Source of the DNA: Phycisphaerales bacterium
Lineage (GTDB): Bacteria; Planctomycetota; Phycisphaerae; Phycisphaerales; UBA1924
Reading direction: 5' to 3'
DNA length: 64,000 bases
Assembly: GCA_028284805.1 (NCBI GenBank)
Contig: JANQQZ010000133.1
Span: 1 to 64,000, forward strand
How positions within the stretch are numbered: position 1 is the stretch's first letter; each line of letters opens with the position of its first letter. A program made the translations under genes and the position numbers. The notes beneath the pieces were generated by a model, which did not search any database, had not been told where the DNA came from, and saw nothing but the letters and a program-made list of their open reading frames with translations. Below, piece by piece: positions 28,867 to 38,592 of the stretch.

Positions 28867-29337
28867 TTAGCTCGGCTGGGTCGCGAGCTGCGGCTCGGCG
28901 GGGTGTTCTTCGATCTCGTCGGTCGAGCCCGGCGCCTCGCGGAGCACCTGCTGGACGGCGGCCTTCGAGTAGCGGGCCTTGGTCTTGGTCTGCTCGTCGA
29001 TGATGAGCACGACCTCATCATCTCGGACCTCGCTGATGGTCGCGATCAAGCCCCCGATCATCTGCACGCGGTCGTGCTTCTTGATCGACGCGAGCAGCGC
29101 GGCCTTGCGCTTCTTCTCCTTGCGCTGGGCGCCGCCCGAGAGGAAGATCATCAGGATCATCATGGCGATCAGGATGAAGAAGAAACCGCCGCCCAGGAAA
29201 CCGCCCGGGGCCGGCTGCTGGGGTTGCCCGCCCGCGGGGTCACCCGTGGTCGCACCGCCTTCGGCCGCCGGCACGGTCTGCGTCCCATCGGGCATGCCTG
29301 GGATCGTGGGCTGAGCATCTTGAAGCAGGATCATCAT
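28867..29337 (-). CDS. yajC: Preprotein translocase accessory subunit YajC
   Basis: Small partner of SecDF. A Gln/Pro/Gly-rich N-terminal region leads to one TM helix (FFFILIAMMILMIFLSGGAQRK), followed by the conserved cytoplasmic domain with KKHDRVQMIGGLIATISEVRDDEVVLIIDE. Length 156 aa, longer than E. coli YajC (110) because of the N-terminal linker and an acidic C-terminal tail. The start overlaps the tgt stop region by ATGA, giving the classic tgt-yajC-secDF order, although here tgt is interleaved: yajC is transcribed after tgt. Confidence 0.93.
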   Translation of the reverse strand: MMILLQDAQPTIPGMPDGTQTVPAAEGGATTGDPAGGQPQQPAPGGFLGGGFFFILIAMMILMIFLSGGAQRKEKKRKAALLASIKKHDRVQMIGGLIATISEVRDDEVVLIIDEQTKTKARYSKAAVQQVLREAPGSTDEIEEHPAEPQLATQPS

Positions 29338-30656
29338 GCGTCGGTCGTTTCCGTGTCGTCGGCGGGCTCGGGAGGAGCCTCGGACGCGAGTTCAGTGAGA
29401 CCAAGCCGGCCGAACAGGGCCGGATCGATGCCAGCGATCGCCACCGGCCACCGCCGGGCGAACGCGAGCCAATCATCTTCGCGGAGTGCCCGTCGGATGT
29501 CCAACATGAGCCGCTGAAAGTGACGCACATTGTGCAGGCTCACCAGGATGGGCCCGAGCATCTCCTCGGCTCGGAACAGGTGCCGAATCGTGCCCCTAGC
29601 GAAGCCGCGGCCGTCGGGCGTCGCGAGCCCATGACGCCCGGGATCACAGGCCGGGCAGTCGCAACCGGGTTCGATGACCTCTCGGTCACGCTCGTGGGCC
29701 TGGTTCTTGAGCCGCAGCGGGCCGGTCCGGGTGAAGGCGGTCGCCGATCGCCCGTTCCGGGTCGGCAGCACGCAGTCGAACATGTCCACCCCGGAGAGGA
29801 CCGCGGCGAGGATGTCCCGCTCGTAACCGACGCCCATCAGGTATCGGGGCTTGCTTGATGGCAGCATGGGGGCCGTGAACTCGACAACGCGGTGGATGTC
29901 CGCGGGCGATTCCCCCACAGCCACACCGCCGATTGCGTAACCAGGAAGATCGATCGCCCCGATCCGTTCGGCCGACCAGGCGCGTTCGCCCTCGTCCGTT
30001 CCTCCCTGCACGATGCCGAACAGCGCCTGCTCCTCGCTGCGCGCGTGAGCCTTCTTGCAACGCTCGAGCCAGCGGACGGTTCGCTCGTTCGAGGCGCGCA
30101 CACGAGCGGCATGGTCGTACTCCCCCCCGCGTGCGTCGCGAGCCGCGGCAAGCTTGAGACGCGTCTGGTTCACGGGGCCTGCGCTTGGATCGACCGAGGG
30201 TGGGCAGTCATCGAACGCCATGATGATGTCAGCCCCGAGCGCGTTCTGGATGCGCATCGATTCCTCGGGCGTCATCCGGATTGTCGAGCCGTCAACGATG
30301 GACTTGAACGAGACACCGTCCTCGTCGACCGCGTTCTTGTCCGCCATCGAGTAGGCCTGATACCCGCCCGAGTCGGTGAGGATCGGGCCCTGCCAGCCCA
30401 TCATCGCGTGCAGCCCGCCCAGTTCGGCGACCACGTCAGGGCCGGGGCGCAGCAGCAGGTGGTAGGTGTTGGCGAGCAGCACCTCACAGGCGCAGCCCCG
30501 GAGCAGCGATGGATAGAGCCCCTTGACGGTCGCCTTGGTGCCCACGGTCATGAACGCGGGCGTCTCGAAGGATCCGTTGGGTGTCTCGACCCGACCGATC
30601 CGTCCCCGGGTTCTGGCAGGGCTTTGCAGGATCTCGAAGCGGAGCGGGGCGTTCAC
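29334..30656 (-). CDS. tgt: tRNA-guanine transglycosylase (queuosine)
   Basis: Exchanges guanine-34 of Asp/Asn/His/Tyr tRNAs for preQ1 on the route to queuosine. LANTYHLLLRPG, ILTDSGGYQAYS (nucleophile Asp), GIVQGG, GYAIGGVAVGE and FDCVLPTRNGRSA are all conserved. The zinc site starts CDCPAC and ends at the His of IRHLF, but the segment between is about a dozen residues longer (DPGRHGLATPDGRGFARG) than in the Zymomonas/E. coli enzymes. Length 440 aa against ~375 is also explained by a C-terminal tail. It overlaps both rhomboid and yajC by 4 nt. Confidence 0.96.
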   Translation of the reverse strand: MNAPLRFEILQSPARTRGRIGRVETPNGSFETPAFMTVGTKATVKGLYPSLLRGCACEVLLANTYHLLLRPGPDVVAELGGLHAMMGWQGPILTDSGGYQAYSMADKNAVDEDGVSFKSIVDGSTIRMTPEESMRIQNALGADIIMAFDDCPPSVDPSAGPVNQTRLKLAAARDARGGEYDHAARVRASNERTVRWLERCKKAHARSEEQALFGIVQGGTDEGERAWSAERIGAIDLPGYAIGGVAVGESPADIHRVVEFTAPMLPSSKPRYLMGVGYERDILAAVLSGVDMFDCVLPTRNGRSATAFTRTGPLRLKNQAHERDREVIEPGCDCPACDPGRHGLATPDGRGFARGTIRHLFRAEEMLGPILVSLHNVRHFQRLMLDIRRALREDDWLAFARRWPVAIAGIDPALFGRLGLTELASEAPPEPADDTETTDA

Positions 30657-31759
30657 GCGCTGTCTCGCGCGTCGCGTGACGCGCGCTCGAGCGTCTTCTT
30701 CTCACGGCTCGTGAGGCTGTGGAGGCCCTTCTCGTTGACCTTGGCGAGGATGCGGTCGACGTCCTGCTGCGAGGGCGCCTTGCCGCGTGGGCCGCGGGGC
30801 TGACGGCTGTTCTTGGGTGACGGCCCGATGCCGAAGTCAAGGAAGCCTCGGAGCAGATGCTGATTCCGGATGAAGTAGAAACCGGCAATGGCACCGCCCA
30901 GGTGTGCCGCGTCGCCCCCCGCGTTGCTCCCGCCCCTCAGGAGGTTGAAGGTAGCGAGCGCGACGTACCCGTAGGCGAGCCAGGACATCTTGAGCGGGAT
31001 CGGCGGGAAGAGCAGCATCACCCGCATGTCCGGAGCGATGCGCGCGCACGCCACGATCACGCCAAAGACCCCGGCCGAGGCACCGATCAGAGGCGTCCCC
31101 ATCGTCGTCATCCCGAGGGTGCCCGGGAGCGGAACGTTGAGCGCGCTCAGCCCAGCGAAGAGCAGATAGAGCAGCCCGCCGCCGATACCACAGATCAAGT
31201 AGTACGACAGATACTTCTTCCGCCCAAGGTACTGCTCGACCATGCCCCCGAAGATGAAGAGGCCGAACATGTTGAAGAACAGGTGCGTGATGTCGGCGTG
31301 CAGGAACTGAAACGTCACGACGCGCCAGACCTCCAGCGCCCGGAAGCCCTTCAGCAAAGAGAAATGCCCCCAGCCGTTCAGCGGGTGCCAGCTTCGGTAG
31401 TACTGCACCGCCGGATACACGGTCCCGTCGGCACCGACCGCGGCGATGGCCTGATTCGTTTCCGGATCGACCAGCGGGCGCGGCCAGGACGCACCAATCG
31501 GAACGTTGGGCGGTCTGGGCGTGTCAGCCGGCACCGCGCGGGCCGCGACATCGGCTGAGATCGTCTCCGGAATCACGCTGAGATCCGCGATATCCACCAC
31601 GGGCAGCCGCGCATCGACGACAAAGACCAACACGTTGATGATGATCAGCCAGCTCGTAACCGAGAGCTGTTTCGGTCGGAAGCTGACCCGTCCGAGACCG
31701 ATCCCACCGCCTCCGCCCCCGCGTCGGTCGTCGTAGTAATCGCGGTCGTGGATGCCCAT
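30653..31759 (-). CDS. Rhomboid intramembrane serine protease
   Basis: Cleaves membrane proteins within the bilayer. The start at 31759 (MGIHDRDYYDD) excludes the track's N-terminal extension, which is unlike the rest. The catalytic dyad is Ser228 in IGASAGVFG and His286 in AAHLGGAIAGF; FLHADITHLFFNMFGLFIFG provides the conserved membrane motif, and six TM helices are likely. A roughly 90-residue loop follows the first helix. The last ~38 residues, DVDRILAKVNEKGLHSLT, form a soluble tail that is repeated at the end of the neighbouring M50 protease. Length 368 aa. Overlaps tgt by 4 nt. Confidence 0.93.
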   Translation of the reverse strand: MGIHDRDYYDDRRGGGGGGIGLGRVSFRPKQLSVTSWLIIINVLVFVVDARLPVVDIADLSVIPETISADVAARAVPADTPRPPNVPIGASWPRPLVDPETNQAIAAVGADGTVYPAVQYYRSWHPLNGWGHFSLLKGFRALEVWRVVTFQFLHADITHLFFNMFGLFIFGGMVEQYLGRKKYLSYYLICGIGGGLLYLLFAGLSALNVPLPGTLGMTTMGTPLIGASAGVFGVIVACARIAPDMRVMLLFPPIPLKMSWLAYGYVALATFNLLRGGSNAGGDAAHLGGAIAGFYFIRNQHLLRGFLDFGIGPSPKNSRQPRGPRGKAPSQQDVDRILAKVNEKGLHSLTSREKKTLERASRDARDSA

Positions 31760-31805
31760 GCGGCGTGTTGCTCCGTCGGTGGTGCGAGCCCGGTCCCCTG
31801 GGACT

Positions 31806-32771
31806 CTAGTGGTCGGTGCCCGCGGCCGAGGCCCGGTCGAGCACGCGGCGCTCTTCTTCCGAAAGGCTCTCCAGCCCTTGCTCACTGATCTTGCTCAGGA
31901 TCCGATCTACCTCCTGCCCGTCCGGCGGGCCCTCGGTGTCTGTGATCTCGGCAGGATCGGGCACGGGAGTCCATTCTGTGTCGCCAACGCCCAGGAACCG
32001 GGCCCGGGCGACTTCTTGCCAGCTGACGAACGCGCCGATGATCGCGATGCCGAGCAGCGCGGTCTCGTTGGCGACCAGCCCCACGGCAGCGAGGACCGCC
32101 GCAGCAATCAGCCCCACCACGCCGGAGAGCCGCGCGCCCTGGGTTTCGCCTCGGAGCCTCCACGCGGCGGCCTGCACGAGCCGACCCGCGTCGAGCGGGG
32201 GCATGGGCACGAGTAGGTTGAACGCCAGAAGCATGAGGTTGTTGGCGTGCAGCGACCAGACGAGCCATGCGCCGAGCCCCTCGGTCAGGGCCGCACGCGC
32301 GGCGTCCTGGTACCCGAACGGCGCGAAGAAGACCAGCTCCCACGAGCCCGTCATCCATAGCACCAGGGCAGCGAGCGGAGCGAGCAGCAGCAGGTTCACA
32401 AAGGGCCCCGCGGCGGCGATGCGCACGAGCTGACCGGCGCGCTCCGGCTGGTCGCCGTGGTCCAGCCCACCAAGCGGCCAGAGCACCAGACGGTCGTGCA
32501 AGACTCCGGCGCGCCGCGCCGCCAGAGCATGACCGAGCTCGTGCATGAACACCAGCAGCACCAACCCGACCAGCCCGGCGATCTGGAACACGAGCCCAGC
32601 CTGCTCGGTTTGGATCGACTGAATGAGGCGCACCGCGACGAAGACCAAGAGCACAAGGTGCACACGCACCACTAGCCCGGGCAGACGCGCGACCGGCAGG
32701 GACCATGTCAGCGGGTTCTCGCCGTCCCCGAAGACTCGTCCGAGCCAGGATGTACGCCGCGGCTCATTCAC
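31806..32771 (-). CDS. Site-2-type membrane zinc metalloprotease (M50)
   Basis: Intramembrane protease of the S2P/SpoIVFB group. The metal ligands are in FMHELGHAL (His77, Glu78, His81) and NLLVPMPPLDAGR (Asp near 199), both inside predicted TM helices. There is no PDZ domain, so it belongs to the short SpoIVFB/CBS-type branch rather than RseP. Length 321 aa. The C-terminal EVDRILSKISEQGLESLSEEE matches the tail of the adjacent rhomboid almost position by position. Overlaps the NUDIX gene by ATGA. Substrates cannot be read from the sequence. Confidence 0.92.
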   Translation of the reverse strand: MNEPRRTSWLGRVFGDGENPLTWSLPVARLPGLVVRVHLVLLVFVAVRLIQSIQTEQAGLVFQIAGLVGLVLLVFMHELGHALAARRAGVLHDRLVLWPLGGLDHGDQPERAGQLVRIAAAGPFVNLLLLAPLAALVLWMTGSWELVFFAPFGYQDAARAALTEGLGAWLVWSLHANNLMLLAFNLLVPMPPLDAGRLVQAAAWRLRGETQGARLSGVVGLIAAAVLAAVGLVANETALLGIAIIGAFVSWQEVARARFLGVGDTEWTPVPDPAEITDTEGPPDGQEVDRILSKISEQGLESLSEEERRVLDRASAAGTDH

Positions 32772-33349
32772 GTTCCGGGCCCGGGATCAGTCAGAACGTC
32801 GGGCGGGAGCACGCCCCGGATGACCGCGAGCGCGAGCGCGGTGAGCGACTTGCCGTCCATGATCTCGCCGCGATCGATCATGCCCCGGATCTCGCCGATG
32901 CTCACCCTCACAACCTCGATGTCCTCATCGTCCTCGGGCGAGGGCTCGGTGTACCCGAGATCGGTCGCGACGAACGCGTGCATCAGCTCGTTGCTCATGC
33001 CCGGCGACGTGTAGAACCGCCCGAGGGCCGTGACCGTTGCGGCCTGGTAGCCGGTTTCCTCTTCCAACTCGCGCGCAGCGCACCCGAAGGGGTTCTCGTG
33101 AGGCTCGAGCGTGCCGGCGGGCAGCTCGAGCACGCGTTCCCCCGGGGCGTGCCTGAGCTGCCTGACGAAGAGCAGCGCGTCCCCGGTGTCCTCACGGAGA
33201 ATCGGCACGAGGATGACCGCGCCGGGGTGACGCACGATCTCTCGCTCGATCGGGCGACCCGATCGTCCGGTGGTCGTCATCACGGCGAAGTCGAACTTTC
33301 GCCCGCGGTGGATCAATCGTTCCGGAGGGGTGGACTGCTGCTCGCCCAT
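32768..33349 (-). CDS. NUDIX hydrolase (ADP-ribose pyrophosphatase-like)
   Basis: Hydrolyses nucleoside diphosphates linked to another group; the sequence resembles ADP-sugar pyrophosphatases. The Nudix box is complete: GTLEPHENPFGCAARELEEETG (fits G-x5-E-x7-REUxEExGU). It is followed by YTSPGMSNELMHAFVATDL, typical of the ADPRase group. Starts are uncertain: ATG at 33349 (193 aa) is preferred because TACGAT sits 7 nt upstream; 33385 would overlap the divergent ABC gene. It heads the ten-gene minus-strand run and is divergent from the MlaF-like gene. Confidence 0.88.
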   Translation of the reverse strand: MGEQQSTPPERLIHRGRKFDFAVMTTTGRSGRPIEREIVRHPGAVILVPILREDTGDALLFVRQLRHAPGERVLELPAGTLEPHENPFGCAARELEEETGYQAATVTALGRFYTSPGMSNELMHAFVATDLGYTEPSPEDDEDIEVVRVSIGEIRGMIDRGEIMDGKSLTALALAVIRGVLPPDVLTDPGPGT

Positions 33350-33364
33350 GGTCAGAATCGTACC

Positions 33365-34138
33365 GTGCCGGATCCGCAAGCCCATTCTGACGCCGTGATT
33401 CGCCTGCGGGGGCTTCGGAAGTCATTCGATGGGACGCCCGTGCTGCAGGGCGTCGATCTGGATCTGCCCAGCGGCAAGACCACCGTCGTCGTCGGCCCCT
33501 CCGGCTGCGGAAAGTCGGTCATGCTCAAGCACATCGTCGGGCTGCTCCGCCCCGATTCGGGTGAGGTCTGGTTCCACGACACCCGGATCGACACCCTGCC
33601 CGAACGCCGGCTCGGCCCGATCCGAACACGGATCGGCTTTCTGTTCCAGCTCTCGGCACTGTTCGACTCGCTCACCGTGGGCGAGAACCTCGCGTTCCCG
33701 CTTCGCGAGAACCGTACCCATTCGGGCGCGGGCTTCGAAGACCGGGTCCGCGAGGCGCTGGAGATGGTCGACATGGCCGGCAGCGAACACAAGCTCCCCG
33801 CCGAGCTCTCGGGCGGGCAGAAGAAGCGGGTCGCGCTCGCCCGCGCGATCATGCTCGAGCCCGAGGTGGTGCTCTACGACGAGCCGACCACCGGGCTCGA
33901 CCCCGAGCGGGCCAAGGGGATCGACGATCTCGTGATCCGTCTCAAGGACAGGCTCGGGGTCACCGGGTTGGTTGTGACACACGACATCGTGAGCGCACGA
34001 CGCGTCGCCGATCGGATCGTGATGCTGGACCGAGGGCGTGTCATCGCGCAGGGGAGCTTCGAGGATTTGGTACGATCGGACGAGCCGCGGGTGCGGTCAT
34101 TCTTCGAGGCCGCCGGGCACGCGGCCTCCATCTCCTAG
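33365..34138 (+). CDS. MlaF-like ABC transporter ATPase
   Basis: ATPase of a lipid-transport (Mla/Mkl) ABC system. Walker A GPSGCGKS, Q-loop FLFQLSALFDSLTVGEN, signature LSGGQKKRVALARA and Walker B VVLYDEPTTGLDP are all intact; the FQLSALFDSLTV phrase is characteristic of MlaF. Start is ambiguous between GTG 33365 (257 aa) and GTG 33395; CAGAAT lies 6 nt before the former. The MCE-domain protein follows after 21 nt. The expected permease MlaE is not in the window. Confidence 0.9.
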   Translation: MPDPQAHSDAVIRLRGLRKSFDGTPVLQGVDLDLPSGKTTVVVGPSGCGKSVMLKHIVGLLRPDSGEVWFHDTRIDTLPERRLGPIRTRIGFLFQLSALFDSLTVGENLAFPLRENRTHSGAGFEDRVREALEMVDMAGSEHKLPAELSGGQKKRVALARAIMLEPEVVLYDEPTTGLDPERAKGIDDLVIRLKDRLGVTGLVVTHDIVSARRVADRIVMLDRGRVIAQGSFEDLVRSDEPRVRSFFEAAGHAASIS

Positions 34139-34159
34139 GTGGCGGTTCAAGGAGGACGC

Positions 34160-35113
34160 ATGAAATCCACGGGACGCGACGTCTTGATCGGGCTGACCGC
34201 GGTCGGGGGGCTCCTGGTGCTGGCGTGGATGCTCATGCGCTTCGGCGAGCTCGCGGGCGTGGGCGTCCAGCACAGCCGCGTTGAGCTGCGCCTCGAGTCG
34301 GCACGAGGGATCTCCCCCGTCGCGCCGGTGACGTACCGCGGCGTGCGCATCGGCGACGTCACGGGCATCCGGCTCGCCGACGATGCCAGCGGCGATGCGC
34401 TCGTGAGCGTGCGCTACCGGGCAGACGCCTCGCTCCCGACCGAGTTCGATATCTTCCTGGACGCGAGCTTCGTGGGCGAGGCCAAGCTCGACATCGAGCC
34501 CCGCGAGACCTGGGACGGGTCGTTCGCTCCGGGCGAGGGCGAGGAGTACGCGGTCGCGGTCCGCTCGCTCACCTCCGTGCTCCAGAGCGAGGTCGTCGGA
34601 CGTCTCGACCAGCTCAGCCAGACCGCCGACCGCATCGACACGCTTGCCGAGACGTACACGGATGTCGGCGAGCGGCTGGCCGGCGTGCTCGACAGCGACG
34701 AGCCGGGCGAGCGCGACCTAAGGGCGACACTGGAGCGCATCGAGGGTGTGCTGACGCAGGCCGAGGCCTGGCTCGACGAGGGGGCCCTGCTCTCCGACAC
34801 ACGCGACGCGATCGGACGATTCGAAGAAGCAGCGCAGGTCATCAGCGACGAGACGCGGGCGATCCGCGAGCGGACCGAGACCACGCTCGATGCCGCCGAC
34901 CGGGCCCTGCTCACGATCGACGAGGCCGGCGGTGAGGTCAACGAGCTCGTCGCCCGGATGAACCGGGGCGAGGGCACCCTCGGACAGCTCGCGACCAACC
35001 CCGATCTGTTCAACTCGCTCAACGCCGTCGTCGAAGAGCTGCGCACGCTGCTCCAGGACGCACGGCTCCTTATCGAGAAGTACCGTGATGAAGGCGTCCC
35101 GATCAACCTCTAA
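34160..35113 (+). CDS. MlaD-like MCE-domain lipid-binding protein
   Basis: Membrane-anchored periplasmic subunit that carries phospholipid between membranes. One N-terminal TM helix (VLIGLTAVGGLLVLAWML), then an MCE domain (about 40-115) with GISPVAPVTYRGVRIGDVTGI. A long, charged, probably helical region with coiled-coil character runs to the end (VVGRLDQLSQTADRIDTLAE and on). Length 317 aa. A perfect AGGAGG is 5 nt before the ATG, so the track's earlier start is rejected. Paired with the MlaF-like ATPase. Confidence 0.9.
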   Translation: MKSTGRDVLIGLTAVGGLLVLAWMLMRFGELAGVGVQHSRVELRLESARGISPVAPVTYRGVRIGDVTGIRLADDASGDALVSVRYRADASLPTEFDIFLDASFVGEAKLDIEPRETWDGSFAPGEGEEYAVAVRSLTSVLQSEVVGRLDQLSQTADRIDTLAETYTDVGERLAGVLDSDEPGERDLRATLERIEGVLTQAEAWLDEGALLSDTRDAIGRFEEAAQVISDETRAIRERTETTLDAADRALLTIDEAGGEVNELVARMNRGEGTLGQLATNPDLFNSLNAVVEELRTLLQDARLLIEKYRDEGVPINL

Positions 35114-35151
35114 ACAAACTGCTTGACCCCAGGCATTTTGTTTGGTAAATT
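35112..35151 (+). promoter_or_regulatory. Promoter with inverted repeat for the Y-family polymerase
   Basis: TTGACC (35123-35128), a 17-nt spacer and TAAATT (35146-35151) resemble a sigma-70 promoter whose start point would coincide with the ATG at 35158, a leaderless mRNA. The arms AAACAAA (35112-35118) and TTTGTTT (35137-35143) form an inverted repeat enclosing the -35 box, a likely operator. It is not a recognised LexA box. Confidence 0.6.
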
Positions 35152-35157
35152 ATCGGA

Positions 35158-36384
35158 ATGGTGCTGTTCATTGACATGAACGCGTTCTTCGCGTCGGTGG
35201 AGCAGCAGGACGCTCCGAGCCTGCGAGCCCGCCCCGTCGGCGTCACCCCGCTCAAGACCGACAAGACGTGCTGCATCGCCGTCAGCTACGAGGCTCGGGC
35301 CCACGGCGTGCGGACGGGGACGCCTGTATGGGAAGCCAAGCGGCTCTGCCCCGAGATCGCGCTGCGACCGGCGCGGGTCTCGCGATACATCGAGTGCCAC
35401 GAGCAGATCAAGGCGGCGATCGATCGTCACGTTCCCATCGAGGCAGTGTGCTCGGTCGATGAGTTCCGCTGCCGGCTCACGGGCTGGCAGGCCGATCTCG
35501 GCACCGCGATCCGGATCGCGGGTGATGTCCGCCACTCGATCCGTGCCGATGTGGGCGAGTCGCTCCGCTGCTCGATCGGTATCGCCCCGAACGCCATGCT
35601 CGGCAAGCTCGCCAGCGGCATGCAGAAGCCCGACGGGCTCACCGTCATCCGCACGCGCGACCTGCCCGGGATCCTGCTCGACCTCGAACTGACCGACTTC
35701 CCGGGCATCTCCGACCGGATGGCGCTGCGCCTGCGATCTCAGGGCATCACCACGACCCAGGGGCTGTGCAGCGCGTCACGCAAGCAGCTCCGGGCCGTCT
35801 GGGGAGGCGTGATCGGCGAGGACTGGTGGCACTGGCTGCGGGGCGAGGAGGCCGGGCGCGCGCACGGCCCGCGCCGATCGTTCGGCAACCAGCACGTGCT
35901 CGCCCCCGAGCTGCGCACGCCCGAGGGCAGCCGGGCCGTCGCGGTCAGGCTGCTGCACAAGGCCGCCGCCCGCCTGCGTTTCGAGAACGCCATGGCCCGG
36001 CAGCTGTCGCTCCAGGTCAGCGGCGAGCCCCGCCCCGATGGGCACCGCGACAGCGTCGCTCTCTCCTGCCGATTCACCCCCACCGCCGAGACGGGCGACC
36101 TGATGCACTGGCTTACCAAGCTCTGGGACAGCCGCCCGGGCATCGTCGCCAAGCGGATCACGGTCGTCCTGAGCGACCTCGTGCCGGTTGACGACGCGGG
36201 CGAATCGCTGTTCGACTCGGAGAACGCCCGCGGGCGCCTGGGCAAGGCGATGGATGCGATCAACCAGAAGATGGGGCACGCCTCGGTCTACTACGGCGCG
36301 ATGCACCACGCCAAGGACGCCGCGCCGAGGCGGATCGCGTTCCACAGCATCCCGGAGATGGCGTTGGCAGATACCGAAGTCTGA
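35158..36384 (+). CDS. Y-family DNA polymerase (DinB-like)
   Basis: Error-prone translesion polymerase. The metal-binding residues are Asp6 in FIDMNAFFASVEQ and Asp101-Glu102 in CSVDEF; most DinB proteins have SIDEA there, so the second motif is slightly divergent. CCIAVSYEARAHGVRTG and SIGIAPNAMLGKLAS are typical of palm and thumb. The little finger follows (about 250-400). Length 408 aa, slightly above E. coli Pol IV (351). No Shine-Dalgarno; ATG is the probable first base of the mRNA. Its stop directly abuts the convergent eno stop. SOS control would be expected from family knowledge. Confidence 0.9.
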   Translation: MVLFIDMNAFFASVEQQDAPSLRARPVGVTPLKTDKTCCIAVSYEARAHGVRTGTPVWEAKRLCPEIALRPARVSRYIECHEQIKAAIDRHVPIEAVCSVDEFRCRLTGWQADLGTAIRIAGDVRHSIRADVGESLRCSIGIAPNAMLGKLASGMQKPDGLTVIRTRDLPGILLDLELTDFPGISDRMALRLRSQGITTTQGLCSASRKQLRAVWGGVIGEDWWHWLRGEEAGRAHGPRRSFGNQHVLAPELRTPEGSRAVAVRLLHKAAARLRFENAMARQLSLQVSGEPRPDGHRDSVALSCRFTPTAETGDLMHWLTKLWDSRPGIVAKRITVVLSDLVPVDDAGESLFDSENARGRLGKAMDAINQKMGHASVYYGAMHHAKDAAPRRIAFHSIPEMALADTEV

Positions 36385-37803
<1,419 letters not shown>

Positions 37804-37838
37804 CTAGGCTCTGCGCGGTTTCCCGACCGGAGGACGCC

Positions 37839-38540
37839 ATGGCGGGCGAGTCGTCGCAGTCGAGCGGGTTCACAACGAAGCTGGAACTGATCCGGGGCGA
37901 GCTGAACGCCCAGGGCCGTCGCGTAGTCGCGATCTGTGACGCGGCGTTCGAGGCCTTCTTCGACGACGACGGCGAGGCCGCGGGACGCGCGGCGGCTCTC
38001 GACGACGAGATCGATCGTGTCGACGTAGCGCTCGAACAGCAAGCGGTCATGCTGCTCTGCGACGCGGCCGGCGAGGCGAACGAACTCCCACCGAACCAGA
38101 TCCGTGAGGTCCTCGTTGTGGTCAAGGCCAACAACGAGCTCGAGCGGATCGCCGACTGCGCCGTGCACATCAGCGAACACGTGGCAAAGCGTTCCGGTGC
38201 CGAGATCCCCGAGACGTTCCGGGTGCTGTGCAACAGCGTGATCGGCATCGTCCGGGATGTCTGCCGATCGATTGAGCAGCGTGACCCAGACACGGCGAAG
38301 CTGGTCCTGCGCGCCGAAGACACCGTCCGCGGGTTCAAGAACGCGGTGCTCCGAGATGCCGAGCAGCGGATCGCGGCCGGCGAGATGGGGGTCGACACCG
38401 CCTTCCTGCTGCACGAGCTCGCCTCGTGCTGCGAGCACATCGCGGACCACTCGACGAACATCGCCGAGCAGGTGCTCTACGCGGTCACAGGCACGATCGT
38501 CCGCCACTGCGAGGCGGGCTGGATCGAGGTCAACCTGTAG
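37839..38540 (+). CDS. PhoU-domain protein
   Basis: All-helical protein of the PhoU fold (two three-helix bundles), usually a regulator of phosphate uptake and PhoR signalling. The core reads FFDDDGEAAGRAAALDDEIDRVDVALEQQAV, matching the first PhoU repeat, and VKANNELERIADCAVHISEHV and HELASCCEHIADHSTNIAE are the paired metal-binding (E-x-x-AD-x-x-x-x-I) segments. Length 233 aa. A GGAGG lies 6 nt before the ATG at 37839; the track start is longer and unsupported. No pst genes are adjacent. Confidence 0.9.
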   Translation: MAGESSQSSGFTTKLELIRGELNAQGRRVVAICDAAFEAFFDDDGEAAGRAAALDDEIDRVDVALEQQAVMLLCDAAGEANELPPNQIREVLVVVKANNELERIADCAVHISEHVAKRSGAEIPETFRVLCNSVIGIVRDVCRSIEQRDPDTAKLVLRAEDTVRGFKNAVLRDAEQRIAAGEMGVDTAFLLHELASCCEHIADHSTNIAEQVLYAVTGTIVRHCEAGWIEVNL

Positions 38541-38592
38541 AGCAGTCCTTCGAGAAAGGCAGCTCAACGAAACCGGAGTGCGAGCGAGAGAA

